DNA of 64,000 nucleotides from assembly GCF_042683665.1 (NCBI RefSeq), contig NZ_JBHUOO010000025.1. The stretch is one strand, 5' to 3'. This stretch comes from Leeuwenhoekiella polynyae (GTDB lineage: Bacteria; Bacteroidota; Bacteroidia; Flavobacteriales; Flavobacteriaceae). The notes under the pieces were generated by a model. It was given only the letters and a program-made list of their open reading frames with translations, was not told the DNA's origin and did not search any database. A program made the position numbers and the translations under genes. Shown one piece after another: positions 43,501-52,636 of this stretch. The first letter of the stretch is position 1. Every line of letters begins with the position of its first letter.

Positions 43501-43519
43501 AAATGTATCTTTTACATTT
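43501..43519. promoter_or_regulatory. Inverted repeat upstream of araB: candidate AraR operator
   Basis: AAATGTA (43501-43507) and TACATTT (43513-43519) are separated by five bases. The half-sites are those of the palindrome at 37345-37362 in the opposite order, and the element lies 15 bases upstream of the araB -7 box. The shared half-site at two promoters of one pathway supports a common regulator. Confidence 0.5.
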
Positions 43520-43534
43520 TTAATTTGAAAATAG

Positions 43535-43542
43535 TAGATTTG
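43535..43542 (+). promoter_or_regulatory. -7 box of the araBD-symporter-araA promoter
   Basis: TAGATTTG matches TAnnTTTG, 22 bases before the araB ATG. It gives the transport and catabolic genes a promoter separate from the glycosidase genes. Confidence 0.55.
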
Positions 43543-43564
43543 TCTGATAACAAGTGATTGTTTT

Positions 43565-45262
43565 ATGAAAGAATATGTCATTGGCTTAGATTACGGTTCA
43601 GATTCTGTACGGGCTGTTTTAATAGATGCTGCTAACGGTCAGGAAATTGAGGCCGAAGTGAGTTATTACCAACGTTGGAAAAAGGGATTGTTTTGTAATC
43701 CATCGGAAAATCGTTTTCGCCAACATCCATTAGATCATTTAGAAGGATTAGAGAATACGATAAAAGCTGTTGTTTCAAGAAGTGGTGTTCCTGCTGCATC
43801 TGTAAAAGGGATTTGCATAGACACAACAGGTTCTTCTCCAATTCCGGTAAATGCAGCGGGAATTCCGCTTTCACTTACTGAAGGCTTTGAAGAAAATCCG
43901 AATGCCATGATGGTGTTGTGGAAAGATCACACTGCTATAGCAGAAGCTAATGAAATCAATGAACTGGCTCGCAATTGGGGCGGGGAAGATTTTACAAAAT
44001 ATGAAGGTGGAATTTATTCTTCAGAATGGTTTTGGGCAAAAATTTTACATGTAGTTCGTGAAGATCAAAAAGTAATGGAAGCTGCGCATTCTTGGATGGA
44101 GCATTGCGACTGGATAACTTATGCGTTACTTGAAGACGTTTCTCTTGATGATTTTAAACGTAGCCGTTGCGCGGCAGGTCACAAAGCGATGTGGCACGAG
44201 AGCTGGGGCGGTCTTCCCCCCGAAGAATTTCTAGGGAAATTACATCCGTATCTGGCTACACTTAGAGATAACTTATATTCAGAAACCTATACATCAGACG
44301 AAATAGCTGGCAATTTAAGTGCTGCCTGGGCAGAAAAATTGGGTCTAACTACAGATACGGTTATAGCGGTGGGTACTTTTGATGCGCACGCAGGTGCCGT
44401 TGGAGCTAAGGTTGAAGAGCACACATTGGTTCGTGTAATGGGAACTTCTACTTGTGATATCAGTGTTTCTTCACCAGAAGTTACTGCAAATAAAACTGTA
44501 CGCGGTATTTGTGGTCAGGTTGATGGTTCAGTTATTCCGGGGCTTGTAGGTCTTGAGGCCGGGCAATCTGCTTTTGGTGATCTATTAGCGTGGTTTAAAG
44601 ATGTGTTGAGTTGGCCAATTGATAACCTCGTGCTTACTTCAAATATTCTTTCTGAAGAACAAAAAGAAAAGCTTAAGGCAGAAATCGAATCAGATTTTAT
44701 TAGAAAATTATCTGACGAGGCTGAAGCTATTCCACATAATGAAGCTATTCCTGTTGCATTAGACTGGATTAATGGTCGTAGAACGCCAGACGCAAATCAA
44801 GAACTGGAAGCAGCGGTTACAAACCTTAATATGGGTACACGCGCGCCGCATATTTTTAAGGCTTTGGTTAATGCAATTTGCTTTGGTTCTAAAAAGATCT
44901 TAGATCGTTTTGAAGATGAAGGTATCGAAATTAAATCTGTCGTGGGTATCGGTGGCGTTGCACGTAAATCTAAATTTATAATGCAGTCACTGGCAAATAC
45001 GCTTAATGTTCCTATTAAAGTTGCAGCTTCAGATCAGGCTCCAGCTCTTGGTGCAGCTGTTTATGCAGCTGTAGCAGCAGGGATTTACCCCGATGTAATT
45101 GAAGCGAGTAAAAGTCTAGGAAGTGATTATGAAGCAGAATACCATCCACAACCAGAGCATCTTGAAGAATTTGCTGATTTGATGGAGCGCTATGAAGTTT
45201 TAAGCCAATTTGTAGAAAAGTCGATTGTAAAATCTAAAAAGAAAACAGAAGCTCATGTATAA
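43565..45262 (+). CDS. araB: Ribulokinase AraB (FGGY family)
   Basis: 565 residues. The FGGY kinase N-terminal phosphate loop is GLDYGSDSVRAVLID (5-19). DTTGSSPIPV, MMVLWKDHTA and the catalytic Asp in GTFDAHAGAVGA (near 275) follow, with the C-terminal ATP-binding GIGGVARKSKFIMQ. The length and context fit L-ribulokinase, which phosphorylates L-ribulose to L-ribulose 5-phosphate. It overlaps araD by eight bases, a sign of translational coupling. Confidence 0.94.
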   Translation: MKEYVIGLDYGSDSVRAVLIDAANGQEIEAEVSYYQRWKKGLFCNPSENRFRQHPLDHLEGLENTIKAVVSRSGVPAASVKGICIDTTGSSPIPVNAAGIPLSLTEGFEENPNAMMVLWKDHTAIAEANEINELARNWGGEDFTKYEGGIYSSEWFWAKILHVVREDQKVMEAAHSWMEHCDWITYALLEDVSLDDFKRSRCAAGHKAMWHESWGGLPPEEFLGKLHPYLATLRDNLYSETYTSDEIAGNLSAAWAEKLGLTTDTVIAVGTFDAHAGAVGAKVEEHTLVRVMGTSTCDISVSSPEVTANKTVRGICGQVDGSVIPGLVGLEAGQSAFGDLLAWFKDVLSWPIDNLVLTSNILSEEQKEKLKAEIESDFIRKLSDEAEAIPHNEAIPVALDWINGRRTPDANQELEAAVTNLNMGTRAPHIFKALVNAICFGSKKILDRFEDEGIEIKSVVGIGGVARKSKFIMQSLANTLNVPIKVAASDQAPALGAAVYAAVAAGIYPDVIEASKSLGSDYEAEYHPQPEHLEEFADLMERYEVLSQFVEKSIVKSKKKTEAHV

Positions 45263-45953
45263 ATCGTTAAAAGAGGAATGTTACGAAGCAAATATGGAGC
45301 TAGATGCTTTAGGTCTTGTTATTTATACCTTCGGAAATGTTAGTGCAGTAGATCGTAAAAATGGTGTATTTGCTATCAAACCCAGTGGTGTTCCTTATGA
45401 AAGTTTAAAACCTGAAGACATTGTTATTGTAGATTATGATAACACTATTGTTGAAGGAGATAAGCGTCCATCTTCAGATACTAAAACACATGCTTATTTA
45501 TACAAGCACTGGGAAGAAGTAGGAGGTATCGCGCATACACACGCTACATATTCTGTAGCTTGGGCTCAGGCACAGATGGATATTCCAGTATTCGGAACTA
45601 CACACGCAGATCATTTAACTGCAGATATACCCTGTGCACCACCTATGCACGACGATTTAATCGCTGGTAATTATGAGCACAACACAGGAATTCAAATTCT
45701 TGACTGTTTTAAGGATAAAGGTCTTGATTACAAAGAAGTAAATATGGTACTTTTGGGAAATCACGGTCCGTTTGCCTGGGGAGAAACTGCCGCTAAAGCG
45801 GTTTATAACAGTAAGGTTTTAGAAGAAGTAGCCCGTATGGCGCAATTGACGCTTCAGATAAATCCTAATGCACCAAGGCTAAAAGACTCTCTTATTAAAA
45901 AGCATTACGAGCGTAAACACGGCAAAGATGCCTATTACGGTCAGGGTTGCTAA
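45255..45953 (+). CDS. araD: L-ribulose-5-phosphate 4-epimerase AraD
   Basis: 232 residues of the class II aldolase fold. Zinc ligands lie in GGIAHTHATYSVAWAQA (His-x-His) and the later GNHGPFAWGETA. TFGNVSAVDRKNGVFAIKPSG and GTTHADHLTADIPCA are AraD motifs. It converts L-ribulose 5-phosphate to D-xylulose 5-phosphate for the pentose phosphate pathway. It starts inside the 3' end of araB and is followed by the symporter 27 bases downstream. Confidence 0.95.
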   Translation: MYKSLKEECYEANMELDALGLVIYTFGNVSAVDRKNGVFAIKPSGVPYESLKPEDIVIVDYDNTIVEGDKRPSSDTKTHAYLYKHWEEVGGIAHTHATYSVAWAQAQMDIPVFGTTHADHLTADIPCAPPMHDDLIAGNYEHNTGIQILDCFKDKGLDYKEVNMVLLGNHGPFAWGETAAKAVYNSKVLEEVARMAQLTLQINPNAPRLKDSLIKKHYERKHGKDAYYGQGC

Positions 45954-45980
45954 ACTACTAACTAATTACATTTAAACACT

Positions 45981-47630
45981 ATGGGATTAATCACTTTTGC
46001 TGCATTTACAATTCTTGTGGCAGTTATTTCGTACTTCGCATCGCGTACCACAGATGAGACCACTTCAGATGGTTATTTTCTGGGAGGGCGAAGTCTTACC
46101 GGGCCGGTAATTGCGGGGTCACTATTACTTACGAACCTTTCTACTGAGCAAATTATTGGTGCTAATGGTATCGGTTTCAGCGAGGGTATTCTTATCGCAG
46201 CCTATGAAATTTTAGCAGCTGTTGCAATGGTTTTTACTGCGTTCGTTTTGCTGCCTAAATATTTAAAGGGTGGAATTTCCACTATTCCACAGTTTTTAGA
46301 AAAGCGCTACGGAAAACTTACGAAAACGATTGTGTCAATTCTTTTCTTAATGGCATACGCAATTTCGATGTTACCAACTGTTCTCTATTCTGGTGCTTTA
46401 GCAATAAACACGATGTTTGACCTGCCTGAACGTATGGGTATGTCTCCGGAGTCTGCCCTTTGGGTAACGGTTTGGGGAATTGGTCTTATCGGTTCGGTTT
46501 ATGCGATTTTTGGTGGACTTAAAGCCGTTGCGGTTTCTGACTCGATAAACGCAGTAGGACTTATTGTAGGTGGTTTATTGATCCCTGTTTTTGGATTAAT
46601 GGCAGTAGGTGATGGTAGCATTATAGAGGGTATGAACGTACTTAAAACAAACCTTCCTGAAAAGTTTGAAATCTTGGGCGGACCCGATTCTTCAGTTCCC
46701 TGGACGACTTTATTCACTGGTATGGTGATTGTAAATTTTTACTATTGGGGTACCAACCAAGCTATTATACAACGTACGTTAGGAGCAAAAAATCTTGCTG
46801 AAGGTCAAAAGGGACTCTGTCTTGCGGCTTTTGTGAAAATCTTAGGCCCCATAATCGTGGTCTTACCCGGTATTATAGCCTTTCAATATTTTAACGGAAA
46901 TCTTGACAACGCAGATGAAGCATACCCAATGCTCGTAAAAGCAGTGCTTCCTACTGCATTTGTTGGCTTCTTTGCTGCAGTTTTATTTGGTGCAATTTTG
47001 AGTTCGTTTAACTCTGCGCTTAACTCGTCTGTAACTTTATTTGGATTAGATTTATACAAGCAGTATTTCAACAACAATGCTTCTGAAAAGCAAGTTGTTC
47101 GCGCCGGTAAAACTTTTGGTATCCTGCTTGCAGTTTTCTCTATGTTAATTGCTCCATTATTGTACGGGGTTGAAGGTGGTATTTTCAACTACCTGCAAGA
47201 ACTTAACGGATCTTTTAGCGTTCCTATTCTTGCGATTATTCTAGTGGGTATTTATTCTAAACGTGTTTCTGGTAAAGCTGCCAATATAGCTATTGTTTTT
47301 GCGGTAGTTTCTTATTTGGTAACGCTTTATGTGATCAAACCGATTATTACTGGTAATGCTGTCACAGCTGCAGAATTGGGAGGGGTTACAGATGCTTCTG
47401 AGCTTGCTCAAATTGCTAAAGAGGCTTTCCCGAGTTTCTTACACATTATGGGAATCATCTTTGTGTTGGTAGTAGGAATCTTATTTGGTGTTAGTAAATT
47501 CTATCCTAGAGAGACAGATTACCTTCAGGAATATACCCGTCAGGTAGACATCACCCCTTGGAAATATATGAAACCAGCGGGAATAGCGATTTGTGTTATG
47601 GTTGCCGCCGTTTACATCTATTTTTCTTAA
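45981..47630 (+). CDS. Sodium:solute symporter (SSS family), probable arabinose transporter
   Basis: 549 residues with about 14 hydrophobic spans. It has the SSS family features GGRSLTGPVIAGSLLLTNLSTEQIIG near 30-55 (abridged), YWGTNQAIIQRTLGAK near 257-272, and a broken-helix sodium-site region. Sugar transporters of this family (SGLT-like) couple uptake to sodium. It lies between araD and araA in an arabinose operon, so L-arabinose is the likely substrate. No SusC/SusD importer is present in this locus, so uptake across the outer membrane is unexplained here. Confidence 0.9.
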   Translation: MGLITFAAFTILVAVISYFASRTTDETTSDGYFLGGRSLTGPVIAGSLLLTNLSTEQIIGANGIGFSEGILIAAYEILAAVAMVFTAFVLLPKYLKGGISTIPQFLEKRYGKLTKTIVSILFLMAYAISMLPTVLYSGALAINTMFDLPERMGMSPESALWVTVWGIGLIGSVYAIFGGLKAVAVSDSINAVGLIVGGLLIPVFGLMAVGDGSIIEGMNVLKTNLPEKFEILGGPDSSVPWTTLFTGMVIVNFYYWGTNQAIIQRTLGAKNLAEGQKGLCLAAFVKILGPIIVVLPGIIAFQYFNGNLDNADEAYPMLVKAVLPTAFVGFFAAVLFGAILSSFNSALNSSVTLFGLDLYKQYFNNNASEKQVVRAGKTFGILLAVFSMLIAPLLYGVEGGIFNYLQELNGSFSVPILAIILVGIYSKRVSGKAANIAIVFAVVSYLVTLYVIKPIITGNAVTAAELGGVTDASELAQIAKEAFPSFLHIMGIIFVLVVGILFGVSKFYPRETDYLQEYTRQVDITPWKYMKPAGIAICVMVAAVYIYFS

Positions 47631-47672
47631 GAAAATTCAAAACCTAAATAATAGTATAAGTATATATTTTTT

Positions 47673-49184
47673 ATGAATTACAATATTGATCATTACGAAG
47701 TCTGGTTTGTTACAGGAACCCAACACTTATATGGTGAAGAAACTTTGAAACAAGTTGCAAATCATTCACAGGAAATTGCAAAGGGACTTAATAGTTCTCA
47801 GGATATTCCGGTGAAAATCGTTTATAAAGATTTAGTAAAAACACCTAATGAGATTACAGACTTATGTCTGGAAGCTAACAGCAATAAAAATTGCATCGGA
47901 TTAATTTTATGGATGCATACCTTTTCTCCTGCGAAAATGTGGATTAAAGGATTGAATTTACTTCAAAAACCTATCTGCCATTTACACACACAGTTTAATG
48001 CAGAGATCCCTTGGGGTGAGATTGATATGGATTTTATGAATTTAAATCAATCTGCGCATGGTGATCGTGAATTTGGCTTTATGATGTCTCGTATGCGTAA
48101 GAAACGCAAAGTAGTTGTAGGTCATTGGGGAGACAAACGTGTGCAAACAAAATTAGGTGTATTTACACGTGTAGCTCTTGGATGGAATGAATTTCAAAAT
48201 CTTAAAGTTGCCCGTATTGGTGATAATATGCGTGAAGTAGCAGTAACTGAGGGTGACAAGGTAGAAGCACAAATGCGTTTTGGTTTTACCGTAAATGGAT
48301 TTGACTCTTCAGATATTGTAGCAAAAATAAATGAGATCAAACAGGAAGACCTTGATGCTCTTTTGAAGACTTATGACGAGGAATACGAGCTTGCTGAATC
48401 AATAAAAAACGGTGGAGCGCAACGTCAATCTCTGGTTGATGCAGCTAAAATTGAATTGGGACTTAGAGCTTTTTTAGAAGAAGGTGGTTTTGGAGCTTTT
48501 ACAGATACGTTTGAAAATTTAGGAGAACTGAAACAATTACCGGGTATCGCTACACAACGCCTAATGGCAGATGGTTATGGTTTTGGAGGAGAAGGTGACT
48601 GGAAAACTGCTGCTTTAACCCGTGCGATGAAAGTTATGGCGATAGGTCTTGACGGTGGAACTTCATTTATGGAAGATTACACGTATCATTTCACACCACA
48701 GGGTTCTTATGTTTTAGGTTCTCATATGCTTGAGATTTGTCCTTCTATTGCTGATGCTAAGCCTAAATGTGAAGTACACCCACTAGGAATCGGTGGTAAA
48801 GAAGATCCTGCGCGTTTGGTTTTTAATTCACCAGAAGGTCCTGCGATCAATGCTTCTTTAGTAGATATGGGTAACCGTTTTCGCTTAATTGTTAACGAAG
48901 TTGAAGCTGTAAAACCAGAAGCAGATTTACCACATTTACCGGTAGCTCGTGTGCTTTGGGATTGTAAGCCAGACCTTGATATTGCTGCAACCAGTTGGAT
49001 TCTTGCAGGTGGTGCACACCATACAGTTTACAGTCAGGCGGTGACTACTGAATTTATGGAGGATTTTGCCGATATTGCAGGTATCGAATTGCTGGTTATA
49101 GATGATCAGACTCGTGTGCGTGATTTTAAAGATACAATCAACGCTAACGAAGCATACTATCAGATTTTTCAGCACCGCATGTAA
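47673..49184 (+). CDS. araA: L-arabinose isomerase AraA
   Basis: 503 residues, the standard length. VWFVTGTQHLYGEETL at the N-terminus is diagnostic. Metal-binding residues are provided by GFGAFTDTFENLG (Glu/Asp region near 272-284), GYGFGGEGDWKTAAL (near 306-320), and the histidines of GSHMLEICP and HTVYSQAV. It isomerises L-arabinose to L-ribulose with manganese. It follows the symporter by 42 bases and precedes the epimerase lipoprotein. Confidence 0.97.
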   Translation: MNYNIDHYEVWFVTGTQHLYGEETLKQVANHSQEIAKGLNSSQDIPVKIVYKDLVKTPNEITDLCLEANSNKNCIGLILWMHTFSPAKMWIKGLNLLQKPICHLHTQFNAEIPWGEIDMDFMNLNQSAHGDREFGFMMSRMRKKRKVVVGHWGDKRVQTKLGVFTRVALGWNEFQNLKVARIGDNMREVAVTEGDKVEAQMRFGFTVNGFDSSDIVAKINEIKQEDLDALLKTYDEEYELAESIKNGGAQRQSLVDAAKIELGLRAFLEEGGFGAFTDTFENLGELKQLPGIATQRLMADGYGFGGEGDWKTAALTRAMKVMAIGLDGGTSFMEDYTYHFTPQGSYVLGSHMLEICPSIADAKPKCEVHPLGIGGKEDPARLVFNSPEGPAINASLVDMGNRFRLIVNEVEAVKPEADLPHLPVARVLWDCKPDLDIAATSWILAGGAHHTVYSQAVTTEFMEDFADIAGIELLVIDDQTRVRDFKDTINANEAYYQIFQHRM

Positions 49185-49205
49185 TTATCAACCTAATAAA
49201 AGAGT

Positions 49206-50334
49206 ATGAAATTAACTAGTAAATTTTTAGTCATTCCAATTGTTCTGGGGATGTCACTTACCTTGGTAAATTGTAAAAATGATACCAAGAAAGAAGACAC
49301 TCCTGTCGTAGAAGAAATGGCAGAAGCAAGCATAACCAAGTCCGATTTTGGAATGTATCAGGACAGTATACCTGTTGAGAAATATGCTTTAGTCAACGCA
49401 AATGGAATGGAAGTAGATGTCATCACTTACGGTGGTATCATCACCAGTTTAAAAGCGCCGAGTAAAGACAGTACGTTTCAAGACGTGGTTTTAGGTTTTG
49501 ACAACCTGGAGGAGTATGTAGAAGGTTCACCGTATTTTGGAGCAATCATTGGCCGCTACGGAAACCGAATTGCTAAAGGAGAATTTAAGTTAGACGGAGA
49601 AACGTACAAATTGCCTGTAAATGATGGGGATAACAGTCTTCACGGTGGAACCGCCGGTTTTGATAAAGTGGTTTGGAATGCCGAAGAAGTAAAAGACGGC
49701 GATAACGTAGGTTTAAAACTTACCTACTTAAGTCTTGACGGCGATATGGGATACCCCGGTAATTTAGAAACTACAGTAACTTATACTTTACAGGCAGATA
49801 ATACGTTGATGGTAAAGTATGAAGCGACTACCGATAAGCCTACTGTGGTTAATTTGACTCAACACACGTATTTTAACCTTTCAGGTAATTTTGACAACAC
49901 AATTTTGGATACTGAAGTAATGATCAACGCAGATCAATACCTTCCTGTTGACGCTGGTTTGATACCTACGGGAGAGCTGAGATCTGTTGCAGGAACAGCT
50001 TTTGATTTTAATAAACCAAAGAAAGTAGGANTGGATTTTGAATGGAACCGGCGGTGAAATGAAGCTGGCGGCTACTGCTCTTGATCCTGAAAGCGGAAGG
50101 TTTATGGAAATTATGACCACAGAGCCTGCTATTCAGTTTTACACCGGTAACTTCCTCGATGGGACGCTTACTCAAAAGGATGGTAAAGGTACCTATGCGT
50201 ATCGCAGTGGTTTTTGTTTAGAAACTCAGCATTATCCAGATTCACCAAATCAGGCTGGCTTTCCTTCAACGGTTCTTAAACCCGGGGAAAAATATGAGAC
50301 TACAACTTCCTTTAAATTTTCTGTACAAGATTAA
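49206..50334 (+). CDS. Aldose 1-epimerase (GalM-like) lipoprotein, interrupted by an N at 50031
   Basis: Lipoprotein signal with lipobox LVNC (C23-24 region), then a galactose mutarotase fold: GRYGNRIAKGEF, SLHGGTAGFDK and LTQHTYFNLSG (catalytic His) are intact. At 50031 a single N interrupts the gene, and the reading frame shifts. Before it the frame reads FDFNKPKKVG; after it another frame reads WILNGTGGEMKL to the end, with the catalytic Glu in GFCLETQHYPDSPNQ. Relatives have about 20 or more residues, including a DHN sugar-binding motif, between these points. The N therefore probably marks missing sequence, and the real gene is likely intact. It would interconvert arabinose anomers outside the cytoplasm. 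Confidence 0.85.
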
Positions 50335-50356
50335 TCTGGAGTTTTATATAACTAAA

Positions 50357-50388
50357 AGCCCGATACTTATGAGTATTGGGCTTTTTTT
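50357..50388. terminator. Terminator of the arabinose operon (possibly bidirectional)
   Basis: An 11-bp stem with one G:T pair (50357-50367 with 50372-50382) and a tetraloop, followed by seven T. An A run on the left side gives the reverse orientation a U tract, so it may also end the convergent YdeI-like gene. Confidence 0.9.
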
Positions 50389-50962
50389 ATAAACGCTGCT
50401 TGATATTCTGCTCACAAAGCTCAATGATTTGAGTAATACGTTTTTTGCGCGTCCCTTCGCGCTTAGCCTGATTTAGCCAGTATAAGTAGCTTTTGCGATA
50501 GCCTTTAGCAAAATTTAGGAAGTTCTCAAAGGCCTTAGAATTTGCGTCAAAGGCTTTTTGTAAATCCTCTGGTGTAATTCCATTTTCAACATCATCAAGA
50601 GATGTCCATGAACCATTTTCTTTAGCAAGCTCAATAGCTTTCATTCCATTGGGATGTATTAAATCTGCCTCTAGTAATTCATCAACATAGCCTTTATTTA
50701 TTGCGCTCCATACACTTTTTGATTTTCTTGGACAGAAATATTGCTTTCTTCTTTTATCATCAAGCTTTCTAACTGTACTGTCTATCCAACCGTAACAGAG
50801 GGCAACCTTTACAGCTTCTTCCCAGCGCATACTGGGCTCTTCACATGCTACTTTGTAAAATACAAGTTCTACACCGGCATCTAAGTGATGGTTTTCGTGT
50901 AGCCAATTACGCCATTCTTCAGCATTTTTAAAATAAAGTAGTGGACGTTTGGGTTTAGTCAT
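50387..50962 (-). CDS. YdeI/OmpD-associated family protein
   Basis: 191 residues. FKNAEEWRNWLHENH, GVELVFYKVA, EAVKVALCYGWIDSTVRKLD and the basic C-terminal KGYRKSYLYWLNQAKREGTRKKRI are the conserved features of the YdeI/OmpD-associated family. The function is not established; some members are named for resistance to antimicrobial peptides, but the evidence for this copy is nil. It is cytoplasmic, two bases from the M1 peptidase gene upstream and probably co-transcribed. Confidence 0.85.
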   Translation of the reverse strand: MTKPKRPLLYFKNAEEWRNWLHENHHLDAGVELVFYKVACEEPSMRWEEAVKVALCYGWIDSTVRKLDDKRRKQYFCPRKSKSVWSAINKGYVDELLEADLIHPNGMKAIELAKENGSWTSLDDVENGITPEDLQKAFDANSKAFENFLNFAKGYRKSYLYWLNQAKREGTRKKRITQIIELCEQNIKQRL

Positions 50963-50964
50963 TG

Positions 50965-52590
50965 CTAATCTAATTCTTCAGATTCAATATAAAAATTGCG
51001 GTCTATTTCAAATTCAGAAATAGGTTCATCAAACGATTTGGTATTCCAGTTTGCAGCAGGATAAATCCATATTTTTTCTTGGTTTACCATAATCTGAATT
51101 GGCATATCAAACCCTTCAACAATATCTGCATAACGGAATTTCAACGTATTTCCGTTAATAGTATATTCTAACTCCGGAATCATCGTGGTACGCAAATACT
51201 GATTCCAAAATTCGGTAAGATCAATTCCACTTTTTTCACTTATATAATTTTCAACCTGAGCTGTGGTCACGGTTTGATGATAAAATTCTTTATTAAGTCC
51301 GCGCAGAATTTCACGCCATTTTTCATCATCTTCGATCAATTGTCTTAAGGTGTGCAAAATATTAGCACCTTTAAAATACATATCGCCACTTCCTTCGTGA
51401 TCTACACCATACGTACCAATGATAGGACGGTCATTACGAATAGCATTTCGCATTCCAATGACATAATCTGATGAAGCCTCTTTTCCGTAGAAGTAATCAA
51501 CAAATAAGTTTTCAGAATAGGTGGTGAAACTTTCATGAATCCACATATCTGCAACATCTTTATTTGTTATGTTATTCGCAAACCACTCGTGGCCACTCTC
51601 GTGAATGATGATATAATCAAATTTTAAACCCCATCCGCTACCAGAAAGATCACGACCTAAATAGCCATTTCCGTAAGCATTACCATAGGTGACATTGCTT
51701 TGATGCTCCATACCTAAATAAGGTACTTCAACTAATTTATAGCCGTCTTCATAAAATGGATAAGGGCCGAACCAATATTCAAAAGCTTCAAGCATTTTAG
51801 GTACTTGCTTGAATTGTTCTTTGGCTTTTTTAAGGTTTTTCTTTAGTACATAAAAGTTTAAGTCCAGACTTCCTTTTTCACCTTCATAAATTTCTGAGAA
51901 GTGCGCATAATCTGCAATATCAGCACTAATACCGTAATTATTGATAGGATTTTTAACAGCCCAGTGAAAGGTTGTTTTATCTTTAGTTGAAGTAGAGTCT
52001 ATGAGTTTACCATTGCCCACGCCTGTCAAGCCTTTAGGAACTGTAATATAGAAATCCAGACTTTCTATTTCGTCATAAGGAATATCCTTGTTAGGCCACC
52101 AAATTGACGAACCCACACCTTGATTTGCGTTAGCTGCAAAGGCTTTGCCGTTAGTGTCTTCTTGCCATGTCCATCCACCATCCCAAGGTAAGCGTTTACC
52201 AACCACGGGTTTTCCTTCAAAATTTACTTCGAGTTTATTTACAGCATTTTTTTTCTGTTTTGCTTTCAGCGAAATAAAATGGGCTGCTCCATCTTGTTTG
52301 ATCGCTAATTTTTTACCGTCTTGAGTCGCACTCAAAAGTTTCATGGGCTCTTGCAGATCGATTTGTATCGTTTGGTACGGATTGATCACTTTATAGGTAA
52401 TAGTATTAGTTCCTGAAATAAATTCTTTATCAGGATCTATATCAACCTTTAAATCATAATTGGAAACATCCCACCAAGCACGCTCAGGAGTGATACTACC
52501 TTTTAAAGTATCTTGATGTGTGAAGGTTGTTTTTTGAGCAATTGCTGACACAGTTAATAGCCCAAGTGCCAGAGAAAGTAATTTATGCAT
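50965..52590 (-). CDS. Secreted M1-family metallopeptidase
   Basis: 541 residues with signal peptide ending AIAQ. It has an N-terminal beta saddle and a thermolysin-like catalytic domain. The zinc site is HESGHEW (HExxH) with the third ligand Glu in WIHESFTTYSE, 19 residues on. The usual exopeptidase motif GxMEN reads LGMEHQS here, as in several Bacteroidetes members. There is no C-terminal HEAT domain, so the protein is short compared with aminopeptidase N. It probably trims peptides in the periplasm or outside the cell. Confidence 0.9.
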   Translation of the reverse strand: MHKLLSLALGLLTVSAIAQKTTFTHQDTLKGSITPERAWWDVSNYDLKVDIDPDKEFISGTNTITYKVINPYQTIQIDLQEPMKLLSATQDGKKLAIKQDGAAHFISLKAKQKKNAVNKLEVNFEGKPVVGKRLPWDGGWTWQEDTNGKAFAANANQGVGSSIWWPNKDIPYDEIESLDFYITVPKGLTGVGNGKLIDSTSTKDKTTFHWAVKNPINNYGISADIADYAHFSEIYEGEKGSLDLNFYVLKKNLKKAKEQFKQVPKMLEAFEYWFGPYPFYEDGYKLVEVPYLGMEHQSNVTYGNAYGNGYLGRDLSGSGWGLKFDYIIIHESGHEWFANNITNKDVADMWIHESFTTYSENLFVDYFYGKEASSDYVIGMRNAIRNDRPIIGTYGVDHEGSGDMYFKGANILHTLRQLIEDDEKWREILRGLNKEFYHQTVTTAQVENYISEKSGIDLTEFWNQYLRTTMIPELEYTINGNTLKFRYADIVEGFDMPIQIMVNQEKIWIYPAANWNTKSFDEPISEFEIDRNFYIESEELD

Positions 52591-52636
52591 GGTATGTATT
52601 TAGAATATGGAATTCAAAAGTTGTTCCAAATATTTT

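Noticed and set aside
50038..50334. Separate small gene downstream of a truncated epimerase
   Set aside because: Its translation is simply the C-terminal part of aldose 1-epimerase, including the catalytic Glu; the break is at the N.
50387..50962. Bacteriocin-protection gene
   Set aside because: The YdeI family name suggests it, but nothing in sequence or context supports such a role here.
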